Below, piece after piece: positions 7,473 through 15,363 of a stretch of DNA of 19,630 nt (positions are counted from its first letter, which is position 1; the number at the start of each line of letters is the position of its first letter). Made by a program: the position numbers and the translations under genes. The notes beneath the pieces were generated by a model that was not told the origin of the DNA, made no database searches, and was given only the letters and a program-made list of their open reading frames with translations. The stretch is from Chloroflexota bacterium. Its GTDB lineage: Bacteria; Chloroflexota; Anaerolineae; Aggregatilineales; Phototrophicaceae. Where the stretch lies: NCBI GenBank assembly GCA_003242205.1, contig QGUR01000043.1:1-19630 (forward strand), in the 5' to 3' direction.

Positions 7473-7940
7473 ATGTCCGAACCGATGTACCTGACGGCTG
7501 AAGGCGCTGAAGAACTGCGGCGCGAGCTAAAGAACTTAATCGAAGTGCGCCGCCCGGAACTGGCCAGAAAACTGGCGGAAGCCGTCGCACAGGGGGACCT
7601 GAAAGAGAATGCTGACTATCACGACGCCAAGGAACAACAGGCGTTTGTTGAAGGGCGCATTCAGTATCTGGAGAATGTGCTGCGGTCGGCAGTGCTCATC
7701 GAAAACAACGGGCGAACGGACGTGGTTTCGATTGGCTCGGAAGTGACCATTGTCGAAGCCGGCACGACCGATGAAGAGCGTTATATCATCGTCGGCGCTG
7801 CCGAAGCGAATCCCCGCGAGGGAAAAATCTCGAATGAAAGCCCGATTGGCCGCGCCCTGCTGGGGCGCAAGCCGGGGGAGAGCGTGAAGGTGCAGACGCC
7901 TGCGGGCGAACTCACCTTCAAAATCAAGCAAATTCACTAG
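7473..7940 (+). CDS. greA: Transcription elongation factor GreA
   Basis: GreA enters the RNA polymerase secondary channel and stimulates cleavage of backtracked RNA. The 155-residue length is normal for the family. The N-terminal coiled coil (about residues 8-75) carries the signature QGDLKENADYHDAKEQQ, with the acidic tip residues D42 and E45 corresponding to the catalytic D41/E44 pair of E. coli GreA. The C-terminal FKBP-like domain (about 83-155) ends with the usual SPIGRALLGRKPGESVKVQTPAGE pattern. The start ATG has a purine-rich site (gagggtgggga) directly upstream; a second ATG at codon 5 is also possible. A strong terminator follows 23 bases after the stop. Confidence 0.97.
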   Translation: MSEPMYLTAEGAEELRRELKNLIEVRRPELARKLAEAVAQGDLKENADYHDAKEQQAFVEGRIQYLENVLRSAVLIENNGRTDVVSIGSEVTIVEAGTTDEERYIIVGAAEANPREGKISNESPIGRALLGRKPGESVKVQTPAGELTFKIKQIH

Positions 7941-7957
7941 TCCGGCTCACGGGAGGC

Positions 7958-7995
7958 AAAAATCGAGGCGGCCCACTGGCCGCCTCGTTGTTTTA
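7958..7995. terminator. Bidirectional intrinsic terminator of greA and the convergent membrane-protein gene
   Basis: Perfect 10-bp stem (arms 7964-7973 and 7978-7987) with loop cact. It is followed on the plus strand by ttgtttta and preceded by aaaaa at 7958-7962, which gives a U-tract to minus-strand transcripts. It serves greA (stop 7940). It also overlaps the last codon of the convergent gene, whose stop is at 7993. Confidence 0.9.
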
Positions 7996-9363
7996 TCGCA
8001 CCGGGTTGAAGTCGCCTGTGCCACCGAAGGGATCATCGTCCGGGTCCGGCGACGCGGCAGGCGGCGGGCTGTAGGGTGAGGGGGCCGGTCGCGAAGCCGG
8101 CGGCGTGTAGGGTGTCGTGGCTGGTGGCGGCGTATATGGTCGTGGCGCAGGCGCACTCGCTGGCGGCGGGCTGTAGGTCGTTGTAGCGGGCGATGCCGGC
8201 ACGGCGGGCGCGGGCGGCATGTATTCGCCCACACTTGCTGCCGGCGCGGCTCCGACCTCGACGCGCTGCGGTTCTGCGCCCGGAACCTTGCGCCAGACTG
8301 CCAGTTCGATGGTCATCTTTTCAAAGTAGCTGTTTGGCGGCAGCGGCCCCGCGCCGTATTCCATGTCCACGATCCGCGCCTGAAGCCGCAGTGACGAGGT
8401 TTCGAGGACTGCCACCGCGCCCGGCTCGGCCAGAACCAGATCGCCCTTCGGCTCCAGCTTGGTTCGCAGGCCCGCATCGTTGAAGGCATGCGCCGACGCG
8501 AAAACCTTGGTCACGGTGCGGACATAATCATCCTTGTCAAACAGCCATACCTCGATGGCGGTGACTTTCTTCGGGTCACCGACGCCAATCGTCTCCGAAA
8601 TTCCCGCGCCGCATTCACCGAGGAATTTCTTGTTTTCATCCTCAATGCTGAAGGAGTCGTCGTACTGGCCGCGACCGAGCGCGTAGACCGACATCTTTTG
8701 CATCAGCGGCGTGCCAAGCGTATCGCTGTAATCGGTCCTGTTTTCGGCCAGCGCTTTTTTCGCTTCGCGAATGGCCTGAATTTCTCTGGCGCTCTGTTCG
8801 TTCGACACGCCGCTTACCCGGCTGGAACGGCGGCCGATACCCACCCGGTTGATGGTCGGTTCCAGGAACGGGTAGATCAGCAGGTTCCACAGGACCGAGA
8901 GGATCAGGAACATGATCAGGATGATGAGGGGCGCAACGATGAACGGCATGACATCGCCCACAACGTTAGGCTGTGGCGCGGTCGCGGCGTTTGGCTGCGC
9001 CATTTCGGCGGCGCGACGGATATTTTGCAGCGCCTGCCGGTTTTCCGCTTCGGCGGGATCGGCGAGCAGACGGTCGACAATGCCGAGCGGGTCGTCGACA
9101 TAAGTCAACAATGAGGCGATGTGCTCGGTCAGGTCGGCGTTGGTCGCTGCTTGCCGGTGAGCAAGTAGCTTGACCCACTCATCCTGAAAATTTTGCTGAA
9201 GCGTGCTGGGGTCGGCGTCGTAGTAAATCGTCGGGGAAACCAGATAGGCCCAAACCAGACCGAGCAGTACGCCGATGACCAGCGCGATCAGCGTATTCCG
9301 TTTTGGCAACGCAGGGCCGATAACACCTGTCAGCCCTTGCGAGAAACCGGACAATCCGCCCAT
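7993..9363 (-). CDS. Uncharacterised two-helix membrane protein with Pro-rich tail
   Basis: I do not recognise this 456-residue protein. Visible features: a membrane helix at about 24-44 after a short N-terminus; an extracytoplasmic, mostly helical segment of about 95 residues; a second helix at about 139-165; a basic patch (NRVGIGRRSSR, 172-182); and a soluble domain of about 190 residues to about 365, with strand-rich stretches such as TAIEVWLFDKDDYVRTVTKVFAS and a single cysteine (C251). The last 85 residues are Pro/Ala/Ser/Tyr-rich with repeated PYTPP and YSPPP units and an acidic DPDDDPF near the end. With both helices crossing, the large domain and tail would be cytoplasmic. A strong ribosome site (gggggg, 6 bases from ATG) supports the start. 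The tail resembles flexible interaction tails, but no function is assigned. Confidence 0.8.
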   Translation of the reverse strand: MGGLSGFSQGLTGVIGPALPKRNTLIALVIGVLLGLVWAYLVSPTIYYDADPSTLQQNFQDEWVKLLAHRQAATNADLTEHIASLLTYVDDPLGIVDRLLADPAEAENRQALQNIRRAAEMAQPNAATAPQPNVVGDVMPFIVAPLIILIMFLILSVLWNLLIYPFLEPTINRVGIGRRSSRVSGVSNEQSAREIQAIREAKKALAENRTDYSDTLGTPLMQKMSVYALGRGQYDDSFSIEDENKKFLGECGAGISETIGVGDPKKVTAIEVWLFDKDDYVRTVTKVFASAHAFNDAGLRTKLEPKGDLVLAEPGAVAVLETSSLRLQARIVDMEYGAGPLPPNSYFEKMTIELAVWRKVPGAEPQRVEVGAAPAASVGEYMPPAPAVPASPATTTYSPPPASAPAPRPYTPPPATTPYTPPASRPAPSPYSPPPAASPDPDDDPFGGTGDFNPVR

Positions 9364-9411
9364 GTGCAGCCCCCCGTATGCGGTCCCATGCTGAAACGTT
9401 AAGATACGGTT

Positions 9412-9440
9412 ATTGTACTGAAAAACGCCAGCGCGCGACA
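9412..9440 (-). promoter_or_regulatory. Possible promoter of the two-helix membrane protein gene
   Basis: The minus strand has TACAAT (9412-9417, 5 of 6 consensus bases) about 50 bases before the start codon. The -35 position holds only a weak match in a TGTCGC sequence (9435-9440). An alternative -10, TATAGT at 9474-9479 with TTGCAC 18 bases upstream, is equally possible. An inverted repeat overlaps the region. Confidence 0.35.
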
Positions 9441-9467
9441 GTTAAGCACGCAATGCGGGTGTCGCGC
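9433..9467. promoter_or_regulatory. 8-bp inverted repeat (gcgcgaca / tgtcgcgc), possible operator
   Basis: Arms 9433-9440 and 9460-9467 are perfectly complementary, with a 19-base spacer. A third cgcgac copy sits at 9482-9487. They cover the predicted promoter region of the membrane-protein gene, where a repressor would act. The 19-base spacer and absence of U-tracts argue against a terminator. Confidence 0.3.
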
Positions 9468-9539
9468 CAGTGTACTATACCCGCGACGCAGCAAACGGTG
9501 CAAATGGCCTGCGCTTGCGTGGCGCGCCGGCAGGAAACG

Positions 9540-9576
9540 AAAAACCCCTCGCCAGAATGCCGGTTCTGACGAGGGG
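9540..9576 (-). terminator. Intrinsic terminator of topA
   Basis: Arms 9545-9557 and 9564-9576 form a 13-bp stem with one G-U pair in the minus-strand RNA and a six-base loop. TTTTT (from aaaaa at 9540-9544) follows directly. It lies 15 bases downstream of the topA stop. Confidence 0.9.
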
Positions 9577-9590
9577 CGCGAGGCTTGCGA

Positions 9591-12098
9591 TCAGCCTGCC
9601 GCTTCCGCGGCGGGGAGTTCGACCGCCGGTTCAGGCAGGTCTTCCAGCCGGTACATGCGATTGCAGACCGTGCACTGCGCGTTGGTGCGGCTTGCCTCCA
9701 CCAGCAGGCCGCCGCAGTTGGGACAGGGCTGGGGCAGCGGGCGCTTCCAGCTTGTGAATTCACAGTCCGGATAGCGCGAGCAGCCGTAGAATGTCTTGCC
9801 GCGACGCGAACGCCGGATCACCAGCTCGCCGCCGTGCTTCTCGCCGCACACGGGGCAGGAAATGCCCATGCGTTCGAGCAGCGGCTCGGTATGCTTGCAG
9901 TTCGGATAGTCCGAGCAGCCGATGAATTTGCCGAAACGGCCATAACGAATGACCAGCGGCTTGCCACAGACCGGACAGGCGCGGCCCACTTCTTCGGTCT
10001 GCTGCATGCTGGGCAGGGCGCGCTTCGCTGCCTGCAGCCGGTCGGCAAACGGCCAGTAAAACTCGCTCAGCATCGGGCGCCATTCCAGCTTGCCTTCGGC
10101 AATCGTGTCAAGCTGGTCTTCCATCTTCGCCGTGAACTGGTAGTCCATGATATCCGGGAAGTATTTGACCAGCAGATCGTTGACGATTTTCCCGGTTTCC
10201 GTCGGTATCAGGCGCTTGTCCTGTTTGATCACATACTCACGATCCTGAATGACGGCTACCGTCGGCGCGTAGGTGCTGGGGCGGCCAATGCCGAGTTCTT
10301 CCAGCGCTCGCACCAGGCTGGCTTCGGTATATCGCGGCGGCGGCTGGGTGAAGTGCTGCTCCGGAAGCAGACGCAGCAGATCCAGCAGTTCGCCGGGCGT
10401 CAGTTCCGGTAGGATGCGCCCATCGTCCTCGTCGGGGAGGGCGTCCTCATCGCGGGCCTCTTCATACAGCGCCAAGAAGCCGTTGAATTTGATCGTGCTG
10501 CCGGAGACGCGGAAGTGATAGCGCTTTTCGCTTCCCGGCGGCCCTGCGTCGATATCGACGCGCAGCGTGTTATAGACGGCGTTTGCCATCTGGCTGGCGA
10601 CGAACCGCTGCCAGATCAGGTTATAGAGCTTGTACTGATCGTTGGTCAGCGATTTACGAATAGCGTCGGGATGGCGCATGACGCTCGTCGGACGGATCGC
10701 CTCGTGGGCTTCCTGCGCGCCTTTCGAGGTCGTTCGGTAGTGCGGCGGGCGCGCCGGCACGTAGTCGTTTCCAAAGCGCTCTCGAATAAAGTCGCGCGCT
10801 TCGTGCTGGGCCTGCGACGAGACATGGGTGCTGTCGGTACGCATGTAGGTGATCAGACCGACCGCGCCTTCCGGTCCAACGTCGATGCCTTCGTAAAGCT
10901 GCTGAGCAACGGCCATTGTGCGTTTGGCGGTGAAGCCAAGCCGGCGCGATGCTTCCTGCTGGAGCGTGCTGGTGGTGTAGGGGGCCATCGGCTTGCGCTG
11001 GCGTTCCCCGCGCTTGACATCGACGACGACGTATTCGCTCTTTTCGAGCACCTCCAGATGCGGCCGAACGTCGCTTTCTTTCTCGAAGTTGACGTCCTCA
11101 TTCCCGATTTTCATCAACCGGGCGATAAATGGCCGCGTCGAATTCTTGCCGTTGGGCTGGCGCTTGCGTAACTCGGCGTCCAGCGTCCAGTATTCGCGCG
11201 GCACAAACGCTTCGATTTCGCGCTCGCGGTCGACGATCAGCCGGACCGCGATGCTCTGCACGCGGCCAGCCGACAGGCGATTACGCACCTTGTCCCACAA
11301 CAGCTCCGTGATGTTGTAACCGACAAGCCGGTCGAGAATGCGGCGGGCCTGCTGAGCGTTGACCAGACTCATATCGACCGAGCGCGGGTGCTGAAACGCC
11401 TCCTGAATGGCCGGTTTCGTGATTTCGTGGAAGACGACGCGTTTTGTCTTGCTTTGGTCGATTTCGGCGGCGTGAAGCAGATGCCACGCAATTGCCTCGC
11501 CCTCGCGGTCCGGGTCGGTCGCCAGATAGACTTCCTCGGCGTTCTGGGCGGCGGTTTTCAGCTCTTTGACAACATCGCGCTTTTCGTTCATAACGCGATA
11601 TTTCGGTTCGAAGTTGTTTTCAACATCGACCGAAAGCTGCGAAACCAGCAGGTCGCGAACGTGGCCTTTTGACGCGCGCACGGTATATCCCTTGCCGAGA
11701 AACTGGCCGACGCTGCGTGCCTTGGCCGGCGATTCGACGATCACCAATTTGCCAATACGGCTGTTCCTGCGGCTCGCTCCGTCCTCACGCTCGGTGCCAG
11801 ACGATGCTGTCCGCGCGGTTGCCGCGCGGCGCGATGCGACGGTTTTTCGCCCCGCGCTCTTGCGCGTCGTTTTGCGCTTGCTGGCGGTCTTTTTTCTGCT
11901 GGCTGTCGCCTTTGGCGCTGGCTCCGGCTTCGGCAGGCCAGCATGCGCGGGCGTCGCGCCCATACGAAACAGCGTCGTGCCACAGACGGGACACGTTCCA
12001 CGAGTTCCCGGTGTGCCTGTCTGCGTATACACCGGCTCGGGATTCTGCATCTCGCGTTTCGTCTTGCACTTGACGCAGTATGCCTCAATTGCTGTCAT
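9591..12098 (-). CDS. topA: DNA topoisomerase I with N-terminal zinc domain
   Basis: Type IA topoisomerase that relaxes negative supercoils. Toprim domain from about residue 117: KLVIVE122SPAKA, GHVRDL, and D195-P-D197-R-E199-GEAIAW. The catalytic tyrosine is Y418 in GLITYMRTDSTHVS. Three C-terminal zinc ribbons follow: CPVCGKPLVIR with CSDYPNC, CPVCGEKHGG with CSRYPDC, and CPNCGG with CTVC. The unusual part is the N-terminus: about 45 residues with C8-x2-C11 and C36-x2-C39 (YCVKCKTKREM, TCPVCGTTLFRMG), resembling DUF5679, then about 65 residues very rich in Lys, Arg, Ala and Ser before the toprim fold. Total length is 835 residues. The ATG at 12098 has ggggg 7 bases upstream, so the extension is probably translated. 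It is the last gene of a dprA-manC-topA unit and ends at an intrinsic terminator. Confidence 0.96.
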   Translation of the reverse strand: MTAIEAYCVKCKTKREMQNPEPVYTQTGTPGTRGTCPVCGTTLFRMGATPAHAGLPKPEPAPKATASRKKTASKRKTTRKSAGRKTVASRRAATARTASSGTEREDGASRRNSRIGKLVIVESPAKARSVGQFLGKGYTVRASKGHVRDLLVSQLSVDVENNFEPKYRVMNEKRDVVKELKTAAQNAEEVYLATDPDREGEAIAWHLLHAAEIDQSKTKRVVFHEITKPAIQEAFQHPRSVDMSLVNAQQARRILDRLVGYNITELLWDKVRNRLSAGRVQSIAVRLIVDREREIEAFVPREYWTLDAELRKRQPNGKNSTRPFIARLMKIGNEDVNFEKESDVRPHLEVLEKSEYVVVDVKRGERQRKPMAPYTTSTLQQEASRRLGFTAKRTMAVAQQLYEGIDVGPEGAVGLITYMRTDSTHVSSQAQHEARDFIRERFGNDYVPARPPHYRTTSKGAQEAHEAIRPTSVMRHPDAIRKSLTNDQYKLYNLIWQRFVASQMANAVYNTLRVDIDAGPPGSEKRYHFRVSGSTIKFNGFLALYEEARDEDALPDEDDGRILPELTPGELLDLLRLLPEQHFTQPPPRYTEASLVRALEELGIGRPSTYAPTVAVIQDREYVIKQDKRLIPTETGKIVNDLLVKYFPDIMDYQFTAKMEDQLDTIAEGKLEWRPMLSEFYWPFADRLQAAKRALPSMQQTEEVGRACPVCGKPLVIRYGRFGKFIGCSDYPNCKHTEPLLERMGISCPVCGEKHGGELVIRRSRRGKTFYGCSRYPDCEFTSWKRPLPQPCPNCGGLLVEASRTNAQCTVCNRMYRLEDLPEPAVELPAAEAAG

Positions 12099-12185
12099 GC
12101 TGCTTCCCCCGCCGTTGCCTGAGCGCAGACCGGTTCGGTCCGCGCGGCTGACTTACGATAAATCCTGTCAAAGTGTTCCTACCAG

Positions 12186-13268
12186 CTACAGATACTTCTC
12201 CTGACGTGCTTCGCGCAGTTTGTTGACGACATCTTTTACGTCCTGCGCACGCTTTTTGTGACAGATCATAATCACATCTGGCGTGTCAACCACAACGAGG
12301 TCTTCCACGCCGATGGTCACGGTCAATTTATCCGAGTAGACCAGGGTGTTGCGCGTATCGACCAGAATGGGCTGCCCGGCTTGGCCTCGGAAGCCGTTGC
12401 CGAACTCGTCCAGATTCAGGACGTCGAAGAGTGCATCCCATGTTCCCACATCGCTCCAGCCAATGTCAACCGGGATTACGGCAATTCGCTCTGCGCCTTC
12501 CATAATGGCGAAGTCGAGCGAAATTTTCTTCACGTCGTCCCATATCTGGTCGAGCATGTTTTCAAAATCGCGAGTATCGACAAACTCGGCCAATCGCGCA
12601 AATCGGTCGTACATCTCCGGCTGCTGCCGCCGGAATTCCTCCAGACCCTGCCGGGCCTTCAGGATGAACATGCCGGAGTTCCAGCTATATTCGCCGGTGC
12701 TGATGAATTCCATGGCGCGCATCATGTTCGGCTTTTCGCTGAATCCGAGCGACTCGTAGGCGCGAAAGCCGTTGATTTCCCGGATGTCTTTGCCGCGCCG
12801 GATGTAGCCAAAAGCTGTCGACGGTACGGATGGCGAGATGCCGAGCGTGACGATGTAGTTATCGCCGGCGAGTTCATGCGCGGCGACGAGTACATTCCGA
12901 AAAGCTTCCTTGTTGGCAATATGATGGTCGGCGGTCAGGATGGCGACCGTCGCCTCAGGATCGCGCCGGGCGATGACGGTCAGGCCGAGGGCCGCCGCCG
13001 GGCCGCTGTCGCGGCCATAGGGTTCGGTGATGAAGTTTTCGGCGGGAATTTCCGGCGCTTCCTTACGTAGCGCCTCCAGATATTTGCGCCCGGTGACGAC
13101 ATAAATCTGGTCAGGCGGGAACAACGGCGCCAGCCGTTCGACGCTGATCCGAAACATGGATTGTTCTTCGACCAGCGGCAGCAGTTGTTTGGGCGTGTTG
13201 TTTCGACTCATCGGCCACAATCGCGTGCCGCCGCCGCCAGCCATAATCATCGCGTAGAAGTGTTGCAT
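12186..13268 (-). CDS. manC: Mannose-1-phosphate guanylyltransferase (GDP-mannose pyrophosphorylase)
   Basis: Makes GDP-mannose from mannose 1-phosphate and GTP for glycan and polysaccharide synthesis. Numbered from the ATG at 13268 (360 residues): nucleotide-binding signature GGGGTRLWPMSR at 11-22 with PKQ at 26-28, TADHHI at 112-117, FGYI, EKP, WNSGMF and GWSDVGTWDAL. It is the short, monofunctional type without the phosphomannose isomerase domain of longer ManC proteins. An ATG 48 bases upstream (13316) would overlap the dprA 3' end and add 16 unlike residues, so I chose the internal one, although its ribosome site is weak. It lies 25 bases after dprA; topA begins 87 bases after its stop. 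Confidence 0.93.
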   Translation of the reverse strand: MQHFYAMIMAGGGGTRLWPMSRNNTPKQLLPLVEEQSMFRISVERLAPLFPPDQIYVVTGRKYLEALRKEAPEIPAENFITEPYGRDSGPAAALGLTVIARRDPEATVAILTADHHIANKEAFRNVLVAAHELAGDNYIVTLGISPSVPSTAFGYIRRGKDIREINGFRAYESLGFSEKPNMMRAMEFISTGEYSWNSGMFILKARQGLEEFRRQQPEMYDRFARLAEFVDTRDFENMLDQIWDDVKKISLDFAIMEGAERIAVIPVDIGWSDVGTWDALFDVLNLDEFGNGFRGQAGQPILVDTRNTLVYSDKLTVTIGVEDLVVVDTPDVIMICHKKRAQDVKDVVNKLREARQEKYL

Positions 13269-13293
13269 TGCTATGCTCGCTTTCTGGAATGCC

Positions 13294-14388
13294 TCATGAT
13301 TGTCGAGGCAGGGCATACATCATCGGTCCTACGTTGCGGACAAGCCCTTTCAGTTCCAGCAGCGTCAGCGCACCGCTGACGGTCGCCGCCGGCAGTCCGC
13401 TCCTACGAACAACATCGTCAATGTGTACCGGATCCACGCCGATACACTGAATGATCAACGCTTCATTGCCATCGGCGGGCGCGATGCGTTCCGTGGTCAC
13501 GCGCGTTTCTACCGCCTGATAGGCAATCTGCAATTCTTCCAGCACGTCGCTGACAGACGAGACCAGTTTGGCCCCTTCCTGAATGAGCCGGTTGGTTCCC
13601 GCGCTGGCAGGGCTGAAAATCGACCCCGGCACGGCAAAGACCTCTCGCCCCTGATCTGCGGCGATGTTCGCGGTAATCAATGCGCCGCTTTTTTCGGGCG
13701 CTTCGGCGATCAGCACGCCCAGCGACATGCCGCTGATTAAACGGTTGCGCCGGGGAAAGTTGCGGCGATCCGGTCTGGTTCCCAGCGGAAATTCCGAAAC
13801 CAGCGCGCCGCTTTCCACAATGCGCCCGGCCAGCGCGCGATGGTCCGCCGGATAGATGACGTCAATGCCCGTGCCGAGCACCGCGATCGTCCGGCCTCCG
13901 CTGTCGAGCGCGGTCTGGTGAGCGACCGCGTCAATGCCATGAGCGAGACCGCTGACCACCGTAAATCCCTGCGCGACAAGCTGACGCGCAAACGATGCCG
14001 TTACATCGCGCCCGTACACGGTGGCCTTGCGCGTGCCGACAATCGCCAGCGCCCGCGCATCTTCGGGGAGCAATGTACCCTTTACAAATAATACCGGGGG
14101 CGCGTCGGGGAGCGGCTTCAGCAGGTCCGGGTAATCGCTGTCAATGCGCGTAATCGCCCGAATGCCCAGCCGGTCCAGCCGGTCGAGATAGGCATCCAGA
14201 TCAAGCCGCTTGCGGAGGCGAATCAGGTTGCCGGTCGGGACGCTGTCCAGGCCGGCCTGTCGCAGCTCGGCTTCAGACGCTCGCCACGCGTTCGCTAACT
14301 GGCCGAAATGCTGCTGAAGCTGTTCCAGCCGTCTGGGCCCAATTTCGGGAACGAGACTGAACCCGACCCAATATTTCTGCTCGCTCAC
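13294..14388 (-). CDS. dprA: DNA-processing protein DprA (Smf)
   Basis: Binds incoming single-stranded DNA and loads RecA during natural transformation; also found in non-competent bacteria. The 364 residues contain an N-terminal helical (SAM/HhH-like) region to about 75. The Rossmann-like core carries IVGTRKATVYG at 117-126, SGLAHGIDAVAH at 146-157, GTGIDVIYP at 172-180, RNRLISGMS at 214-222, and GALITANIAADQGREVFAVPG at 235-255. A winged-helix domain of the DprA type spans about 305-364. The start is GTG at 14388, 33 bases from the predicted transcription start, with gga 8-10 bases upstream. No com genes are in the window. The gene appears to lead a unit with manC and topA. Confidence 0.96.
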   Translation of the reverse strand: MSEQKYWVGFSLVPEIGPRRLEQLQQHFGQLANAWRASEAELRQAGLDSVPTGNLIRLRKRLDLDAYLDRLDRLGIRAITRIDSDYPDLLKPLPDAPPVLFVKGTLLPEDARALAIVGTRKATVYGRDVTASFARQLVAQGFTVVSGLAHGIDAVAHQTALDSGGRTIAVLGTGIDVIYPADHRALAGRIVESGALVSEFPLGTRPDRRNFPRRNRLISGMSLGVLIAEAPEKSGALITANIAADQGREVFAVPGSIFSPASAGTNRLIQEGAKLVSSVSDVLEELQIAYQAVETRVTTERIAPADGNEALIIQCIGVDPVHIDDVVRRSGLPAATVSGALTLLELKGLVRNVGPMMYALPRQS

Positions 14389-14427
14389 GACATTCCGGCA
14401 GCTTTATAGGCAGCGAATACTCAAGAC

Positions 14428-14457
14428 AGCATAGCAGTCACAACTTTTGCGTGTCAA
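14428..14457 (-). promoter_or_regulatory. Promoter of the dprA-manC-topA unit
   Basis: On the minus strand a perfect -35 box TTGACA (14452-14457) is followed after 18 bases by TATGCT (14428-14433), which is preceded by TGC, an extended -10. Predicted transcription starts near 14421, about 33 bases before the dprA GTG. Confidence 0.6.
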
Positions 14458-14486
14458 GCGGGAAAGCGGTTTCGGGGCGGAGGGCT

Positions 14487-15020
14487 TTAGTCCGGCAGCA
14501 GCCCTTCAGGCAGGCGGACTCTGACGATCCCGGCGTCAATGTCGGTGACGAGGATAGTCTCGTCCGTCACCGGAATCAGCACCTCGCCGTAGGTCGGGCT
14601 GTCGACGACATAGACATCATGGGCGGCTGTTTCGAGGACTTCCACCAGCGTGCCAAGCAGACTGCCATCCTCCTGCTGGACGGTCAGCCCGATAAGCTGG
14701 TAGAGATAAAATTCGCCCTCTTCCAGCGGAACGGCGTGTTCGAGATCGATCATCACGAACAGGCCGCGCAGCAAATCGGCGGCGTTGCGGTCGTCGATGG
14801 TCTTGAGCTTCAGCAGGCCATAACCCTGATGCATACGCATGTGCTGAACCGGGTAAGGGCGCACGTCATCGGCGTCGATACCGCTGCCGATGAAAATGCG
14901 TTCCAGCTCGTTGATACGCTCCGGATAGTCGGTCAGCAGGCGTACGCGCAATTCGCCGCGAACCCCGTGCGGGCGAAGGATTTCGCCGAGCAGCAGGTAT
15001 TTGGGCGGTGGAATGGTCAT
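14487..15020 (-). CDS. rimM: Ribosome maturation factor RimM
   Basis: Assists assembly of the 30S subunit head and binds ribosomal protein S19. The 177 residues have the two expected parts: an N-terminal RimM barrel (about 8-90; LLLGEILRPHGVRGELRVRLLTDYPERI) and a PRC-barrel (about 100-172; FYLYQLIGLTVQQEDGSLLGTLVEVL, HDVYVV, GEVLIPVTDETI). The start ATG lacks a clear Shine-Dalgarno sequence. It lies 25 bases after the KH-protein stop and is the last gene of the ffh operon here. The trmD and rplS genes that often follow rimM are absent; dprA comes next under its own promoter. Confidence 0.95.
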   Translation of the reverse strand: MTIPPPKYLLLGEILRPHGVRGELRVRLLTDYPERINELERIFIGSGIDADDVRPYPVQHMRMHQGYGLLKLKTIDDRNAADLLRGLFVMIDLEHAVPLEEGEFYLYQLIGLTVQQEDGSLLGTLVEVLETAAHDVYVVDSPTYGEVLIPVTDETILVTDIDAGIVRVRLPEGLLPD

Positions 15021-15045
15021 TTTCGAGACGAGACTGGCCGCGAGA

Positions 15046-15306
15046 CTAAACGATCTTGAGGATCACACGCTTGTTTGAGCCGGATGATTCCTGTACCTGC
15101 AGCAGAGCGCGCATGGCATTGGCGACGCGCCCGCCCTTGCCGATGATCCGGCCCGTGTCCTGCGAGGCGACGCGCAGCTCCAGAATGATCGACGAGCCGG
15201 TGTTACGGCGACGGACCTTGACCGCCGTCGGGTCATCGACGAGGCTCTTGGCGATGTACTCGATCAGTTCTTCCACGGAACGCCGTCCTTTGCTGGTGAG
15301 TGCCAT
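15046..15306 (-). CDS. khpA: KH-domain RNA-binding protein KhpA
   Basis: Small RNA-binding protein with a type II KH domain, usually encoded between rpsP and rimM. In Gram-positive bacteria it pairs with KhpB (EloR/Jag). From ATG 15306 it is 86 residues: VEELIEYIAKSLVDDP near 11-26, then the KH core with the RNA-contact loop GKGG at 56-59 (DTGRIIGKGGRVANAMRALL). An in-frame upstream start at 15354, 9 bases after the rpsP stop and with agg close by, would add 16 residues not typical of the family. I prefer 15306, although its ribosome site is poor. Confidence 0.9.
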   Translation of the reverse strand: MALTSKGRRSVEELIEYIAKSLVDDPTAVKVRRRNTGSSIILELRVASQDTGRIIGKGGRVANAMRALLQVQESSGSNKRVILKIV

Positions 15307-15363
15307 GTGATTGCAACCGCCGGGACGTATCACGCACGCCCCGGCGACCACCATTTTACCTGA

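Noticed and set aside
12166..12171. Perfect TTGACA on the minus strand upstream of topA
   Set aside because: No acceptable -10 box at 16-18 bases (the position is GC-rich ccgcgc), so I do not call a separate topA promoter.
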